Positions 42,140-50,110 of a stretch of DNA of 52,632 nt are shown one piece after another. Numbering within the stretch: position 1 is the first letter of the stretch; every line of letters starts with the position of its first letter. This DNA is from an uncultured Bacteroidales bacterium (GTDB lineage: Bacteria > Bacteroidota > Bacteroidia > Bacteroidales > Muribaculaceae), in assembly GCA_947175535.1 (NCBI GenBank), contig CAMWNF010000006.1, forward strand, positions 1 to 52,632. The letters are read 5' to 3'. The position numbers and the translations under genes were made by a program. Under the pieces are notes generated by a model. That model saw only the letters and a program-made list of their open reading frames with translations, was not told the origin of the DNA and searched no databases.

Positions 42140-43813
42140 TTATTTTGCATAATATACTTCGCTACCACTTGAAACTGAGCCATTAGCAGCATTGATATAT
42201 AGCGTAAGTATTTGCCCTCCTGAATATGGGTCAGACGTTTGCAGCGTAGCGCGTGAACCATTGAAATTAACGATTCTTACGCCACCTGTCTGTGGTGAGC
42301 CATTGACTTCCAAATAACGCGGTGTTATCCGAAAACGAGTCCCACGTCCATAATATACTGTTGATGATAAATACGCCCATACATCAGCCTCAGTTCTAAA
42401 GGTTGTAGATGATGAAGAATATGTAGAGGATGAACTGTTGTAAGATGAAGTTGAAACTTTTGAGTAGTATTTCCCTCTGTCAAATTCAATTCGATGTGAA
42501 TAGGAATCAAATTTGATTACAAATGATGAACCGTTTCTACTGTCATATACTATCTCATTGTCGCGTATCTCATAGTAGCCGTTATAGACCAATTCTCCAT
42601 TATCATACACTTTGAGGTTATCATCGGAAATGATTAGTTTTGAAGTTACTCTTTTAACTCCTCCTAAGTAACGTCCCATATCAACAGTGCCACTATATTC
42701 CCATGAGCCGTAAAGCCATTCTCTCTGCCGTTGGCGTTCTTCTTCCTCACGCTTTTGACGTTCTTCTTCAGCGGCTCGTCTTAGTTGTTCATTGTGGCTA
42801 TCCAGTAGAGATGCAATCAACCCATTAAGATGTTGCTCCATCTCGTCTTGCTGTGTTGAGGTTAGAGTGGAGTTACCATGATTATCAATGAAGTATTGGA
42901 TTGTTTTTTCTTCCGTCTGATAGGGATAACTGTTTGCATCCAATATCTGCCAAGTTACTAATCTCGCTCCATTATCGCATTCAACCGTATCACGAGCAAT
43001 GGTGATAGCATAATCGTCATAGACAATTTTCTTTTCATGTATTGGTGCGATATCTTTATAGGGAATGGGACAAGGATAGGGCTGAAACTGTATCATTTTA
43101 TATCCAATAGAATCTGCTACTTCATGGAGAGTCCCCTTGGCATCAACTAATTTTATTTCGATATCGTCAAATGCTTCCTGTGTTCCATTGCTCCAGACTG
43201 CACACTTGCCATCTTTGAAGGATGGTAATTTATGACTTTCTTCCTCCCATACTGACCCCATATTTGGATTTTCCGTAAAGTAATCTCCCGTCAATATCCA
43301 TTCACCCTTTTTATTGATGAAACCGACGCGCTGATTCCATAGCTTTTTATCTTCTTCGTCTCGGTCATCAACCACACAAGCTAACCCCTCTGAAAATTGA
43401 CCAGGAGGGAAAGCATCGGAAAATTGGCAGGGAATTACTTCTTCTCCTTTGAGATTGATATACCCCCATTTTCCATTACGTCTCACGGCAGCAAGCCCCT
43501 CGGAAAAAGCATCTATTTGGTCGTAACGTTCAAGTGCTTTAGTGAATTCGGGGGTAATTGCCAGAGTTGGTTTTCCGAAAGAATTATTACCGAAAAGGAG
43601 GAAAGAACCAGTAATGATAGCTAATGTTCCAACCACTACGAGAGTAATCAATAATTGTTTATGGATTTTTCGAGGATTAGTCGGTTGTGGTTGCTCATTC
43701 TGAGGCTCGGATATTTCCTCTTTCTGAAATTCAATCGGGCATCCGCAATGAGGACATTCCGCAGCACGGTCAGACATCGTGCCTCCGCACTCTTTACAAG
43801 TAATCAAAGCCAT
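42140..43813 (-). CDS. Zinc-ribbon membrane protein with WG repeats
   Basis: This protein of about 557 residues starts with a zinc ribbon (Cys6, Cys9, Cys20, Cys23 in ITCKECGG...ECPHCG), has one transmembrane helix at about 52-74, and then WG-type repeats (FSEGLAAVRRNGKWGYINLKG, FSEGLACVVDDR...VGFINKKGEW). A coiled, Arg/Glu-rich stretch (RRAAEEERQKREEEERQRQR) near the middle leads to a lipocalin-like and Ser-rich C-terminus. The topology puts the ribbon in the cytoplasm and the repeats outside. It overlaps the preceding zinc-ribbon gene region (stop at 43816, start at 43813). An in-frame TTG 6 bases earlier is a possible alternative start. Confidence 0.75.
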   Translation of the reverse strand: MALITCKECGGTMSDRAAECPHCGCPIEFQKEEISEPQNEQPQPTNPRKIHKQLLITLVVVGTLAIITGSFLLFGNNSFGKPTLAITPEFTKALERYDQIDAFSEGLAAVRRNGKWGYINLKGEEVIPCQFSDAFPPGQFSEGLACVVDDRDEEDKKLWNQRVGFINKKGEWILTGDYFTENPNMGSVWEEESHKLPSFKDGKCAVWSNGTQEAFDDIEIKLVDAKGTLHEVADSIGYKMIQFQPYPCPIPYKDIAPIHEKKIVYDDYAITIARDTVECDNGARLVTWQILDANSYPYQTEEKTIQYFIDNHGNSTLTSTQQDEMEQHLNGLIASLLDSHNEQLRRAAEEERQKREEEERQRQREWLYGSWEYSGTVDMGRYLGGVKRVTSKLIISDDNLKVYDNGELVYNGYYEIRDNEIVYDSRNGSSFVIKFDSYSHRIEFDRGKYYSKVSTSSYNSSSSTYSSSSTTFRTEADVWAYLSSTVYYGRGTRFRITPRYLEVNGSPQTGGVRIVNFNGSRATLQTSDPYSGGQILTLYINAANGSVSSGSEVYYAK

Positions 43814-43815
43814 AA

Positions 43816-44547
43816 TCAATCCCCGTGATAACGTTTTTTGAGAACGATGGTATTTCCATCGACTTCTAAATCTGTACCAGTCCAGTAAATCTCATCATAT
43901 TTAGGTCCCTGGTAAGAATTTGATGAAACTTTGGTAAAGTGATTGTTTTCTGCATCTGATAAGAATGTGTTCGCTAATTTTTTGTCGGAAAAGACAATTT
44001 CAATATTACCGTTCCTAACAATGTCATATTCGTCATCAATGCCTTCAATTTTGACTTTTATATAATTTTGACCGTCTCCTCTTTCATAGGTATAATTTTT
44101 TATTTTGCGGAAATCAGTATATGAGTCATCAGTGGCAAAATCAATCTCGGATTCAGTTTCAGAGGTCTTTTGGAATTTAAGTTCTTCCAATGACCGAATT
44201 AGCTGACTTACCTTTTTAATATCCATAACTTCCACTTCTGCATCAAAGAAACAGAACGAAAGAACATCAATCGGAGCAAAATCTTGGGAGATTACGGAAG
44301 TATCTGTATCTTCAACAACTTTATTATCCTCAACTACCCCTGTCGAAGTCTCCTTATAAAACATGAACAAAATCCCTAAAAAAGTAAAGACTACTACGGC
44401 GCAAATGTATAATACCAATCCTTTTTTTCTACTCGCTTTTTTTCGAGTAGTAGATTGCGTCACATTTATGTCAACTCCGCAATGAGGACATTTTTTTGCT
44501 CGGTCAGAAACTTGTTGACCGCACTCGGGACATTTAGTAAGAGCCAT
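43816..44547 (-). CDS. Zinc-ribbon single-pass membrane protein
   Basis: This 243-residue protein has the same start as its downstream neighbour: a zinc ribbon (Cys6, Cys9, Cys20, Cys23; TKCPECGQQVSDRAKKCPHCG), a basic stretch (TTRKKASRKKG), then a membrane helix at about 44-65 (LVLYICAVVVFTFLGILFMFY). The outer part of about 180 residues is acidic and mixed alpha/beta, with no named domain. The two paralogous N-termini suggest that both proteins answer to one cytoplasmic partner or form a complex. It heads the operon and has a leader of about 310 bases with attenuator-like structure. Confidence 0.7.
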   Translation of the reverse strand: MALTKCPECGQQVSDRAKKCPHCGVDINVTQSTTRKKASRKKGLVLYICAVVVFTFLGILFMFYKETSTGVVEDNKVVEDTDTSVISQDFAPIDVLSFCFFDAEVEVMDIKKVSQLIRSLEELKFQKTSETESEIDFATDDSYTDFRKIKNYTYERGDGQNYIKVKIEGIDDEYDIVRNGNIEIVFSDKKLANTFLSDAENNHFTKVSSNSYQGPKYDEIYWTGTDLEVDGNTIVLKKRYHGD

Positions 44548-44612
44548 ATTACTTTTTAATGCCCATAGCGGCTCGATAGGGCGATTTTAATTGTTACTCT
44601 TGGAAGGCACAT

Positions 44613-44660
44613 AAAAAAGAGTGAGCTGCAATCGGCATTTTATCTACGATGCAGGCTCAC
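44613..44660 (-). terminator. Intrinsic terminator inside the zinc-ribbon leader
   Basis: On the minus strand GTGAGC-C-TGCA-TCG pairs with CGA-T-TGCA-GCTCAC, leaving single-base bulges, and is followed by TCTTTTTT. It lies 66 bases upstream of the start codon it would control. Confidence 0.7.
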
Positions 44661-44672
44661 CACAAGCCACGG

Positions 44673-44721
44673 AGTCGATATTATACGCGATGCAACTCAC
44701 CCACAGCGTATATTATCGACT
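44673..44721. repeat. Long inverted repeat with a third matching arm
   Basis: AGTCGATATTATACGC (44673-44688) and GCGTATATTATCGACT (44706-44721) are complementary at 15 of 16 positions across a 17-base loop. AGTCGTAATATGC (44725-44737) is a third arm that can pair with the second, so two alternative hairpins exclude each other. Confidence 0.75.
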
Positions 44722-44862
44722 GGAAGTCGTAATATGCAACCATGGGGAGAGCGTTACGCAGTTCCTGACTCCGATTGGCAAAGGTGGTGATTTTGCATCG
44801 TCAAGAAAAGCCTAAACACTTTCCTATATGTCTCGTTAAAGCCTAATACAGCAATAACACTG

Positions 44863-44870
44863 CAAATTTA
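44863..44870 (-). promoter_or_regulatory. Bacteroidales -7 box for the zinc-ribbon operon
   Basis: The minus strand reads TAAATTTG followed by CAGTGTTA, the same TTTGCAGTGT start context as three other promoters in the element. Confidence 0.5.
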
Positions 44871-44925
44871 CGAAAAAATTCTAAGATTCCCAGTATAACA
44901 TCCTGATAATTTGTAGAAATATGAT

Positions 44926-44951
44926 TAACTTTGCAGGTTAAAATCCCCGAT
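44926..44951 (+). promoter_or_regulatory. Promoter box and ATCGGGGAT site before the 293-residue gene
   Basis: TAACTTTG at 44926-44933 predicts transcription near 44940. ATCCCCGAT (inverted ATCGGGGAT) at 44943-44951 then fills the space between start of transcription and the ATG at 44953. It is well placed as an operator or translational control site. Confidence 0.5.
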
Positions 44952-44952
44952 A

Positions 44953-45834
44953 ATGCCTACAACTCTTGATACATACCCCCATCCTCAACTTCGCTACACG
45001 GTGAGATTGCGATATATCTGCCCCATTTATGGTGAGCTGATAACTGATTATATCTTTATGAGCGAAGATGAACATGATGAGGAAACATCTTATCGACGGA
45101 TTTTGGAGGACAAGAAGCGGGAGCTAAATACTTTGGTGTATGATGGTGATGAGAAAATAGCGGAATGGGAGACCATTGCAGAAATTGAGAACACCTTCTA
45201 TGAGAGTGAAATTCTTTCCGATGCTGTTCTGTCTCTTCTTAAAGATGGGAGGGTATCTTTTATAGATGAGTGTGCTACTGATGAGGATATAAGATTGGCT
45301 TTATATTACCTTTACTCAATCTGCGACCAGTATAGTAAAGCAAGAGTTAAAAAGGAATTTAAGCGTCTGCCTTTCGCTCCGTTAAAGAATATAGTTGATA
45401 GAATCCTCTCGATATGGAATACTTCAACGAGAACGAAAAGTCAGAAGAATGGTAGAATTGAAACCGCATGGAGTAAGAAAGACCAGGAACTATCTCGACT
45501 GCTCTCGGAACAGTCAAAAGAGGCAGTTGATGTGTTTCGCAAGGATTTAATCAAACTAAATGAAAAATGGGGAATCCGTGCCGAGGAAGACAATTATAGA
45601 AGAGCTGTAATCATTGCTAAGTTTTTATGTGATTACCCTGCTACCAAAGGGCTTAATGTGGGCTTTTCTGAGGGGATGAGAATCCTATGCAATTATTTTC
45701 GTGTGCCACAAACCACTTATAAGAGAAGGGTGCTGATGCCGTCTCCCGAAGTTCTTGAAACATTATCAAAGCCTCAACGTGCATTCCAAGAGCAAATTAT
45801 AGAGCCGTGGAAGAACTTCATCAGTAAATTCTGA
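44953..45834 (+). CDS. Unknown 293-residue cargo protein
   Basis: I do not recognise this protein. It is soluble and mainly helical after a strand-rich start (RYTVRLRYICPIYGELITDYIFM). It contains a charged region (DEHDEETSYRRILEDKKRELN), a basic stretch (TRTKSQKNGRIETAWSKKDQELSRLLSEQ) and a Lys/Arg-rich end with TTYKRRVLMPSPE, which could contact nucleic acid (inference). It is followed by an intrinsic terminator and so forms a single-gene transcript. Confidence 0.6.
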   Translation: MPTTLDTYPHPQLRYTVRLRYICPIYGELITDYIFMSEDEHDEETSYRRILEDKKRELNTLVYDGDEKIAEWETIAEIENTFYESEILSDAVLSLLKDGRVSFIDECATDEDIRLALYYLYSICDQYSKARVKKEFKRLPFAPLKNIVDRILSIWNTSTRTKSQKNGRIETAWSKKDQELSRLLSEQSKEAVDVFRKDLIKLNEKWGIRAEEDNYRRAVIIAKFLCDYPATKGLNVGFSEGMRILCNYFRVPQTTYKRRVLMPSPEVLETLSKPQRAFQEQIIEPWKNFISKF

Positions 45835-45872
45835 CCTCGTTCCCGAATCGTTCCAAAAATATAAGTTATAAA

Positions 45873-45909
45873 AGGCTGATATAGTGTCAACTATGTCGGC
45901 CTGTTTTTT
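45873..45909 (+). terminator. Intrinsic terminator after the 293-residue gene
   Basis: AGGCTGATATAGT and ACTATGTCGGCCT form a 13-base-pair stem with two G-U wobbles around GTCA, followed by GTTTTTT. Confidence 0.85.
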
Positions 45910-45924
45910 ATTGACAACCGATAA

Positions 45925-45949
45925 ATCGGGGATGATGGTGCTAATTTTG
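45925..45949 (+). promoter_or_regulatory. ATCGGGGATG site and promoter box before the 170-residue gene
   Basis: ATCGGGGATG lies at 45925-45934 in the upstream part of the promoter, and TAATTTTG at 45942-45949 is the -7 box, followed by CAGTGTCA. The site would let a bound protein block polymerase. Confidence 0.5.
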
Positions 45950-46007
45950 CAGTGTCAAATCGCCTCGGATAGTCCGAAAGCGAGGATTGACACAATGCAA
46001 AAGAGAA

Positions 46008-46520
46008 ATGACAAAGAACAAATCAAACATCCCCGAATGCTCCAATTTCTTCATCAATGAAGAATCTCAAACCGACCTCGCAGACTTCCTCGCTTTCGCT
46101 GCGGATGAGATAGAGGATGCAGTCTGCCCGCTTAAGGACATCGACCTCGACGATTTCGATAATCTTGATGATGAGGAAAGAGAGTATGCTATCAGCGGTT
46201 TATGGTTTGCTGCTAATATCACTGCCGATGAGGTTTGTCGACTCTTAGATGAATGTGAGAGAGTTGTGGCTGATTATCGCAGGCTCTCCTTAGCTCTTCG
46301 CAGATGGAAGCATGGAGACCCTAATCCACTCATCGACTCAAATCTCGTGTCCTCATTTCACTGGATTCAAAGAAAGAGCAAAGAGGGTATCATCTACGAA
46401 TTGCAGCATGAGGATGTAAACGTTCTTTCCAATTATATGATTGAGGATTTATTCCCCTATTTCGGTGAAGCATACTTTACCGAGGATGCTCTCGACTATA
46501 TCAACGAAACTATTCATTGA
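46008..46520 (+). CDS. Unknown acidic 170-residue protein
   Basis: The start at 46008 (MTKNKSNIPE) gives about 170 residues; an in-frame TTG at 45987 is a weaker alternative. The protein is highly acidic (DEIEDAVCPLKDIDLDDFDNLDDEEREY), mostly helical, with an EVCRLLDECERVVADYRRLSLALRRWKHG segment. Strong negative charge could point to a DNA-mimic or antitoxin-like role, but nothing proves it. It ends 7 bases inside the convergent XRE gene. Confidence 0.6.
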   Translation: MTKNKSNIPECSNFFINEESQTDLADFLAFAADEIEDAVCPLKDIDLDDFDNLDDEEREYAISGLWFAANITADEVCRLLDECERVVADYRRLSLALRRWKHGDPNPLIDSNLVSSFHWIQRKSKEGIIYELQHEDVNVLSNYMIEDLFPYFGEAYFTEDALDYINETIH

Positions 46521-46816
46521 TTTATCCAATCCTTCAATTCCGACTTACTATGAAACAGATAAGTTTTCCCTTCCTCAACTACCATAGCTGTAAATTCCGA
46601 GGTCAGCGGTTCATACGACCGCCCACCAGTTAATAACTCGGCTACTCCTACTCCAAGGGCATTGGCGATATTCTTCATGGTAGAGAGATGAGGATTGCCA
46701 CCGAGGGCACGACTTAGGCTTTCGGGTTTTATCCCCATGGTCTCAGCCAGTTGTTTGAGGGTAATACCATGCTTTGAGCAGAGTTCTTTGACTCGATTAG
46801 AGAGTGATTTATCCAT
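46514..46816 (-). CDS. XRE-family helix-turn-helix repressor
   Basis: This protein of about 100 residues from the ATG at 46816 has a phage-repressor-type helix-turn-helix at about 19-40 (ITLKQLAETMGIKPESLSRALGG) and NIANALGVGVAELLTGG typical of XRE proteins. A small C-terminal strand region (EFTAMVVEEGKTYLFHSKSELKDWI) follows. It is divergent from the recombination operon and separated from it by repeated operator-like sites, so it probably controls excision and its own expression. A longer frame start at 46849 would lie before the promoter-derived leader and is less likely. Confidence 0.85.
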   Translation of the reverse strand: MDKSLSNRVKELCSKHGITLKQLAETMGIKPESLSRALGGNPHLSTMKNIANALGVGVAELLTGGRSYEPLTSEFTAMVVEEGKTYLFHSKSELKDWINQ

Positions 46817-46835
46817 ATAAGTTGAATTTACACTG

Positions 46836-46936
46836 CAAAGATAGCGCAATTAACTTGGAATATCAATTTTGCAAGACTGAATTAACTTTAGTTAGCTGTG
46901 ATAATTTGGATTCACTTAACTTTAGCTGTAATTTTG
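46836..46936. promoter_or_regulatory. Divergent switch region with three TTAACTT sites
   Basis: The leftward promoter is TATCTTTG on the minus strand (46836-46843). The rightward promoter is TTTG (46905-46908), 20 bases, TAATTTTG (46929-46936). Between them lie TTAACTTGG (about 46850-46858), TTAACTTTAGTTAGCT (about 46882-46897, containing the dyad TAACT-TT-AGTTA) and TTAACTTTAGCT (about 46916-46927). The last one sits inside the rightward promoter spacer and the first is upstream of the leftward box. Confidence 0.6.
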
Positions 46937-46968
46937 CAGTGTGATTCTTAACCGATAATATCAAAAAT

Positions 46969-47277
46969 ATGGCTGAATACATTCTTCAAATCCTCCGCTC
47001 GCAACTCATGGTAATGTTGTCTTGGGGCTTCAACTCTCCGACACGCCTCCCCGAAGACCATGGCCTCGCCTTCAAAGTGCAAGGCTACAAATACAAGGGC
47101 TGGGTCGAGGTCATCTACGATGAGGGACTTGACACTTTCACAGTTGTTCTCAAAAAGACTGGCAAGGTCGTTGAAGATGTGTACTTCGATGAACTGGTGA
47201 ATGTCTTTGACAGTCTTGTTGAACGCACTGACGATTACGAGGAGCGAGTAAAGAACGAGTATGTTTTCACCGCTTAA
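46969..47277 (+). CDS. Unknown 102-residue protein, first gene of the recombination operon
   Basis: This 102-residue protein is mixed alpha/beta: an N-terminal helix (YILQILRSQLMVMLSWGF), then strands (GLAFKVQGYKYKGWVEVIYDE, TFTVVLKKTGKVVEDVYF) and a C-terminal acidic helix. Its composition fits a small DNA- or protein-binding accessory factor of mobile elements. It lies 11 bases before the serine recombinase gene and directly behind the switch promoter, so an excision-factor role is conceivable (inference). Confidence 0.65.
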   Translation: MAEYILQILRSQLMVMLSWGFNSPTRLPEDHGLAFKVQGYKYKGWVEVIYDEGLDTFTVVLKKTGKVVEDVYFDELVNVFDSLVERTDDYEERVKNEYVFTA

Positions 47278-47288
47278 TAATCATTTAG

Positions 47289-47936
47289 ATGGAGAAGACC
47301 AAAGCTGTTATTTACGCTCGTGTTTCCACAAGTAGTCAAGACTATGACCGCCAATTACATGACCTACGTGAGTATGCTACTCGCCAAGGTTACGAAGTCG
47401 TTAAAGAGTTCTCCGAGAAGATAAGTGGAGCTAAGAAGGTCGAAGAGCGTCAAGCCATGACAGAACTTCTTGACTACACCAGTAAGCATAAGATTGATAA
47501 AATACTCATCTACGAGTGTAGCCGTCTGAGCCGTAGAGCTGTTGACTTCCTCAAACTCATAGAGACCTTTACCGAGCGCGGAATATCTGTCTTCATCCTC
47601 CAAAATGGGCTTGAAACCATGCTTCCCGATGGGAAAGTCAATCCGATTGCCACCTTGGTTCTTGGTATTCTTGCTCAGTTCAACGCGATGGAACGCGGTC
47701 TTATCCGAAGCCGTATGCAGAGTGGATATTCCAATTACCGTGCTAACGGTGGAAAGGTTGGACGCAAGGACGGCTATAACAAGCCCATTGAAGCCTATAA
47801 AGAGGAGTATGCCGAGGAGTTACGACTCTTAAAACGAGGCTACAGCCTCCGAAATATTTCAAAAATAACTGGCACCAGCGTGACTACAATCCGCAAGGTA
47901 GCCGATTTAATCAACAAAGAAAAGAAAGCTGTATGA
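47289..47936 (+). CDS. Small serine recombinase (resolvase/invertase type)
   Basis: This 215-residue protein has the catalytic serine at Ser13 in IYARVSTSSQDYDRQ, the conserved YECSRLSRRAVDFL arginine block near residues 75-88, and a C-terminal helix-turn-helix (SLRNISKITGTSVTTIRKVADLI). It is of resolvase/invertase size and lacks the large C-terminal domain of serine integrases. The GTATGA junction makes its stop overlap the integrase start by 4 bases (ATGA). In this context it may resolve multimers of the excised form or invert DNA; no inverted gix-like pair was identified. Confidence 0.92.
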   Translation: MEKTKAVIYARVSTSSQDYDRQLHDLREYATRQGYEVVKEFSEKISGAKKVEERQAMTELLDYTSKHKIDKILIYECSRLSRRAVDFLKLIETFTERGISVFILQNGLETMLPDGKVNPIATLVLGILAQFNAMERGLIRSRMQSGYSNYRANGGKVGRKDGYNKPIEAYKEEYAEELRLLKRGYSLRNISKITGTSVTTIRKVADLINKEKKAV

Positions 47937-49264
47937 AGATACGTTTTAACTTGCAATATCCAAATCGCGAAAAGTCATTAATAATGGCGATAATTCGTGA
48001 TAAAGGGCAGCAGACTAAAAAATCCATAGGAGTCTCTATCCCGACCCATCTATGGGATAAGTCAAAGCAACGATGCAATGAGGAAGGAGGTTCTACAGTC
48101 CGCGAAAAACGCGAATTGCACAAAATCAACAAGCAACTCGATGAGATAGAAAAACGATGTTCCCAAGTAGGTAACTTTTGTCTATTTGGCTCAATTAAAA
48201 TGTCAGACATAGACTTTACCCCTGCTTTCGACAATGCTGTAAAATCAGCTAAAAGAAAGGTGGATGAGGTGGAAGCCAAGTCTCAGCGCACCCCTACGCA
48301 GTTCTTTCAAGAGTACATTGAAAGAATACCTACGATGATATGTAAGGGTACAAAGCGAAATATCAGCGTTAAGACGCAGGGACATCATAGAGTAATTCTT
48401 AAACGGCTTGAGACTTTTATGAGAGATACTCGTACACCTGATAGTTTCGAGATGTTCAATGAGAAATTTAATGACCGCTTCACTAACTGGGCATATCATA
48501 TAGCTCGCCCTGGTCGTGGTTATAGCCTCAACTCGGTGTGTGCTACTTTTTCAATATTGAAATTGTGGTTAAATGCAGCAACAAAAGAAGGATTGCTTAC
48601 AACGACTTGTTATAAAGACCTACCAACCAAGGAAGAAACGGAGAAGAAAATTTCCCTTACAGAAGATGAGATAACGGCTTTATATAATCTTGACATTTCT
48701 CAGTTGATGGAAGATGGTCTTATTGACTCGAAATCAACAATGGAAGTATCGCGTGATTTGTTCATAATTGGCTGTTGGACTGGGCTGAGACGTGCGGACT
48801 TGAATCGTATTAACGAGGCAATATTTGACTTTCCAAAGAACATTCTCACCATCCAAACCCAAAAAACAAAAGCGATGGTTACAATTCCCCTCCATCCTTA
48901 TGTGAAGGCATTATATGCAAAATACAATGGGAAGTTCCCCAAACTGGTGGATAAAAGCAAAAGTAATGCACACCTCAAAGAACTGGGACGGCTCGCAGGT
49001 CTTAATGATATAGTTCAGCAATCTCAAACGGTTTGTGGTGATAGGGTATCAAAGAAATATTTGAAGTACCAATGTATAGGTTTCCATACTGCTCGACGAA
49101 GTTTCGCGACTAACCTTTATCGCAAGGGTATGCAAACACTCGCAATTATGAGCATGACAGGTCACACCACAGAAGAAAACTTCTTGAAATATATCAAAAT
49201 TGAAAAAGAAGAATATGCGGAAAGGAATCAGGAATTTTTCACTGGTAACAAGACAGTCGTATGA
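47933..49264 (+). CDS. Tyrosine recombinase (phage-type integrase)
   Basis: This 443-residue integrase has an N-terminal arm/SAM-like region typical of Bacteroidetes integrases and a C-terminal catalytic domain. The catalytic Arg is in WTGLRRADLNRI, the HxxR box is HTARRSFATNLY, the second His is in MTGHTTEENFLKYI, and the nucleophile Tyr should be in FLKYIKIEKEEYAERN. It is the likely enzyme for insertion at the guaA tail. It overlaps both neighbours by 4 bases (ATGA at each end), so the three genes are co-translated. Confidence 0.94.
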   Translation: MKIRFNLQYPNREKSLIMAIIRDKGQQTKKSIGVSIPTHLWDKSKQRCNEEGGSTVREKRELHKINKQLDEIEKRCSQVGNFCLFGSIKMSDIDFTPAFDNAVKSAKRKVDEVEAKSQRTPTQFFQEYIERIPTMICKGTKRNISVKTQGHHRVILKRLETFMRDTRTPDSFEMFNEKFNDRFTNWAYHIARPGRGYSLNSVCATFSILKLWLNAATKEGLLTTTCYKDLPTKEETEKKISLTEDEITALYNLDISQLMEDGLIDSKSTMEVSRDLFIIGCWTGLRRADLNRINEAIFDFPKNILTIQTQKTKAMVTIPLHPYVKALYAKYNGKFPKLVDKSKSNAHLKELGRLAGLNDIVQQSQTVCGDRVSKKYLKYQCIGFHTARRSFATNLYRKGMQTLAIMSMTGHTTEENFLKYIKIEKEEYAERNQEFFTGNKTVV

Positions 49265-50103
49265 AGAAGAACGAACACAAATATCAGTTTACGGCTATGC
49301 CCGTGAACTTGACCGCGTGTATGGATGTAAATTGTAGGAGTATGCTCTTTACGCTCCTGCAATTATCATCATATTACGCAGATGAGGATGGTTGGTTTTT
49401 CCGCAGTAATGCAGACCTCCAAGCTCAAAGCCGTCTAAGTGAGAACTTAGTTAGAGCCACAATCAGCACACTTTATCGATTAGGTGTTATTGATGTTCGG
49501 ATAGATGGAAAATCAAAGAGTCAATCGCCTAATCACTTTAAGGTGAATGAAACGGCAATGCTCCAATGGGAGAAGTATAGCATCGAAGATTGCATTAAGA
49601 ACCCCGACTATGCCATAATGACCGACCAGTATAGGACAACTGGATGGAAGCCGTCTTATCTTGACAAATCAGCTAAAGCAACTCCTCATTCACAACAGTC
49701 TCTCCCCGAAATTGAGGACAATATAGATAATGCAGCAAATGAAGAGAATACAGTTAATATACTCTCTGCAGGGGCGCATGAGAGAGTTTCTACTCATCCG
49801 AGAGAATTCCGCTCACCAACTATGGCAGAGTACAAACAAAATGAAGATGAACTCATGGAACGACTAAAGAACGTTACATCATGGCTTGATTATGAAAGAA
49901 TATCCAAGGAAGTGGACTGGCTGTTAATTAACGTTCCAAGTGAGAAAGCAAAGGAGTACACTTACCAACGGTTACAAGCATTGACTACTTCAAAAATTCC
50001 CTACTTCTCCAAGAAGTATCAGTCAGAGCCAGACAACCCCATCGGAAAACAATTTTTCAAGTGGTTGGATAATTGGAGAAAACTTCATGGCAAATCTATC
50101 TGA
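49261..50103 (+). CDS. Winged-helix protein, possibly replication initiator-like
   Basis: This 280-residue protein has an N-terminal winged helix at about 20-100 (MLFTLLQLSSYYADEDGWFF, NADLQAQSRLSENLVRATISTLYRLGVIDV) as in HTH_36/RepA-like proteins of Bacteroidetes elements. A disordered, Asn/Glu-rich linker follows, then a C-terminal helical part (LMERLKNVTSWLDYERISKEVDWLL, KEYTYQRLQALTTSKIPYFSKKY). It may initiate replication of the excised circle or act in excision. It is the last gene of the recombination operon and ends about 200 bases from the right att site. Confidence 0.75.
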   Translation: MKKNEHKYQFTAMPVNLTACMDVNCRSMLFTLLQLSSYYADEDGWFFRSNADLQAQSRLSENLVRATISTLYRLGVIDVRIDGKSKSQSPNHFKVNETAMLQWEKYSIEDCIKNPDYAIMTDQYRTTGWKPSYLDKSAKATPHSQQSLPEIEDNIDNAANEENTVNILSAGAHERVSTHPREFRSPTMAEYKQNEDELMERLKNVTSWLDYERISKEVDWLLINVPSEKAKEYTYQRLQALTTSKIPYFSKKYQSEPDNPIGKQFFKWLDNWRKLHGKSI

Positions 50104-50110
50104 CAATCCC

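Larger units (their letters stand above)
44548..44952 (-). ncRNA. Attenuator-like leader of the zinc-ribbon operon
   Basis: This 405-base intergenic stretch has no long supported gene. On the minus strand a promoter box at 44863-44870 predicts a leader of about 310 bases. In order it holds a 14-codon ORF (44754-44798, MQNHHLCQSESGTA) and a 20-codon ORF (44681-44743, starting MVAYYDFQ). Three mutually complementary arms follow at 44737-44725, 44721-44706 and 44688-44673, then an intrinsic terminator at 44660-44613. The 17-base loop between the last two arms contains GTGAGTTGCATC, a near copy of the terminator's 5' arm GTGAGCCTGCATCG. The whole layout is that of a conditional terminator. Confidence 0.45.

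Noticed and set aside
44673-44737. Inverted repeats considered as an oriT or integron attC-like site
   Set aside because: There is no relaxase or integron integrase, and the adjoining T-run hairpin, promoter and downstream gene fit an RNA leader better.
44600-44740. Short repeats considered as a CRISPR array or retron msr/msd
   Set aside because: Repeat units are imperfect, few and unequal in spacing; no cas genes or reverse transcriptase are present.
44621-44815. 64-codon plus-strand ORF over the leader hairpins
   Set aside because: It starts with GTG inside the terminator arm, has no promoter box or ribosome site, and its codons are fully explained by the inverted repeats of the leader on the other strand.
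47289-47936. Serine recombinase considered as a phase-variation invertase
   Set aside because: No pair of inverted recombination sites around a promoter was seen; coupling to the integrase suggests an element function instead.
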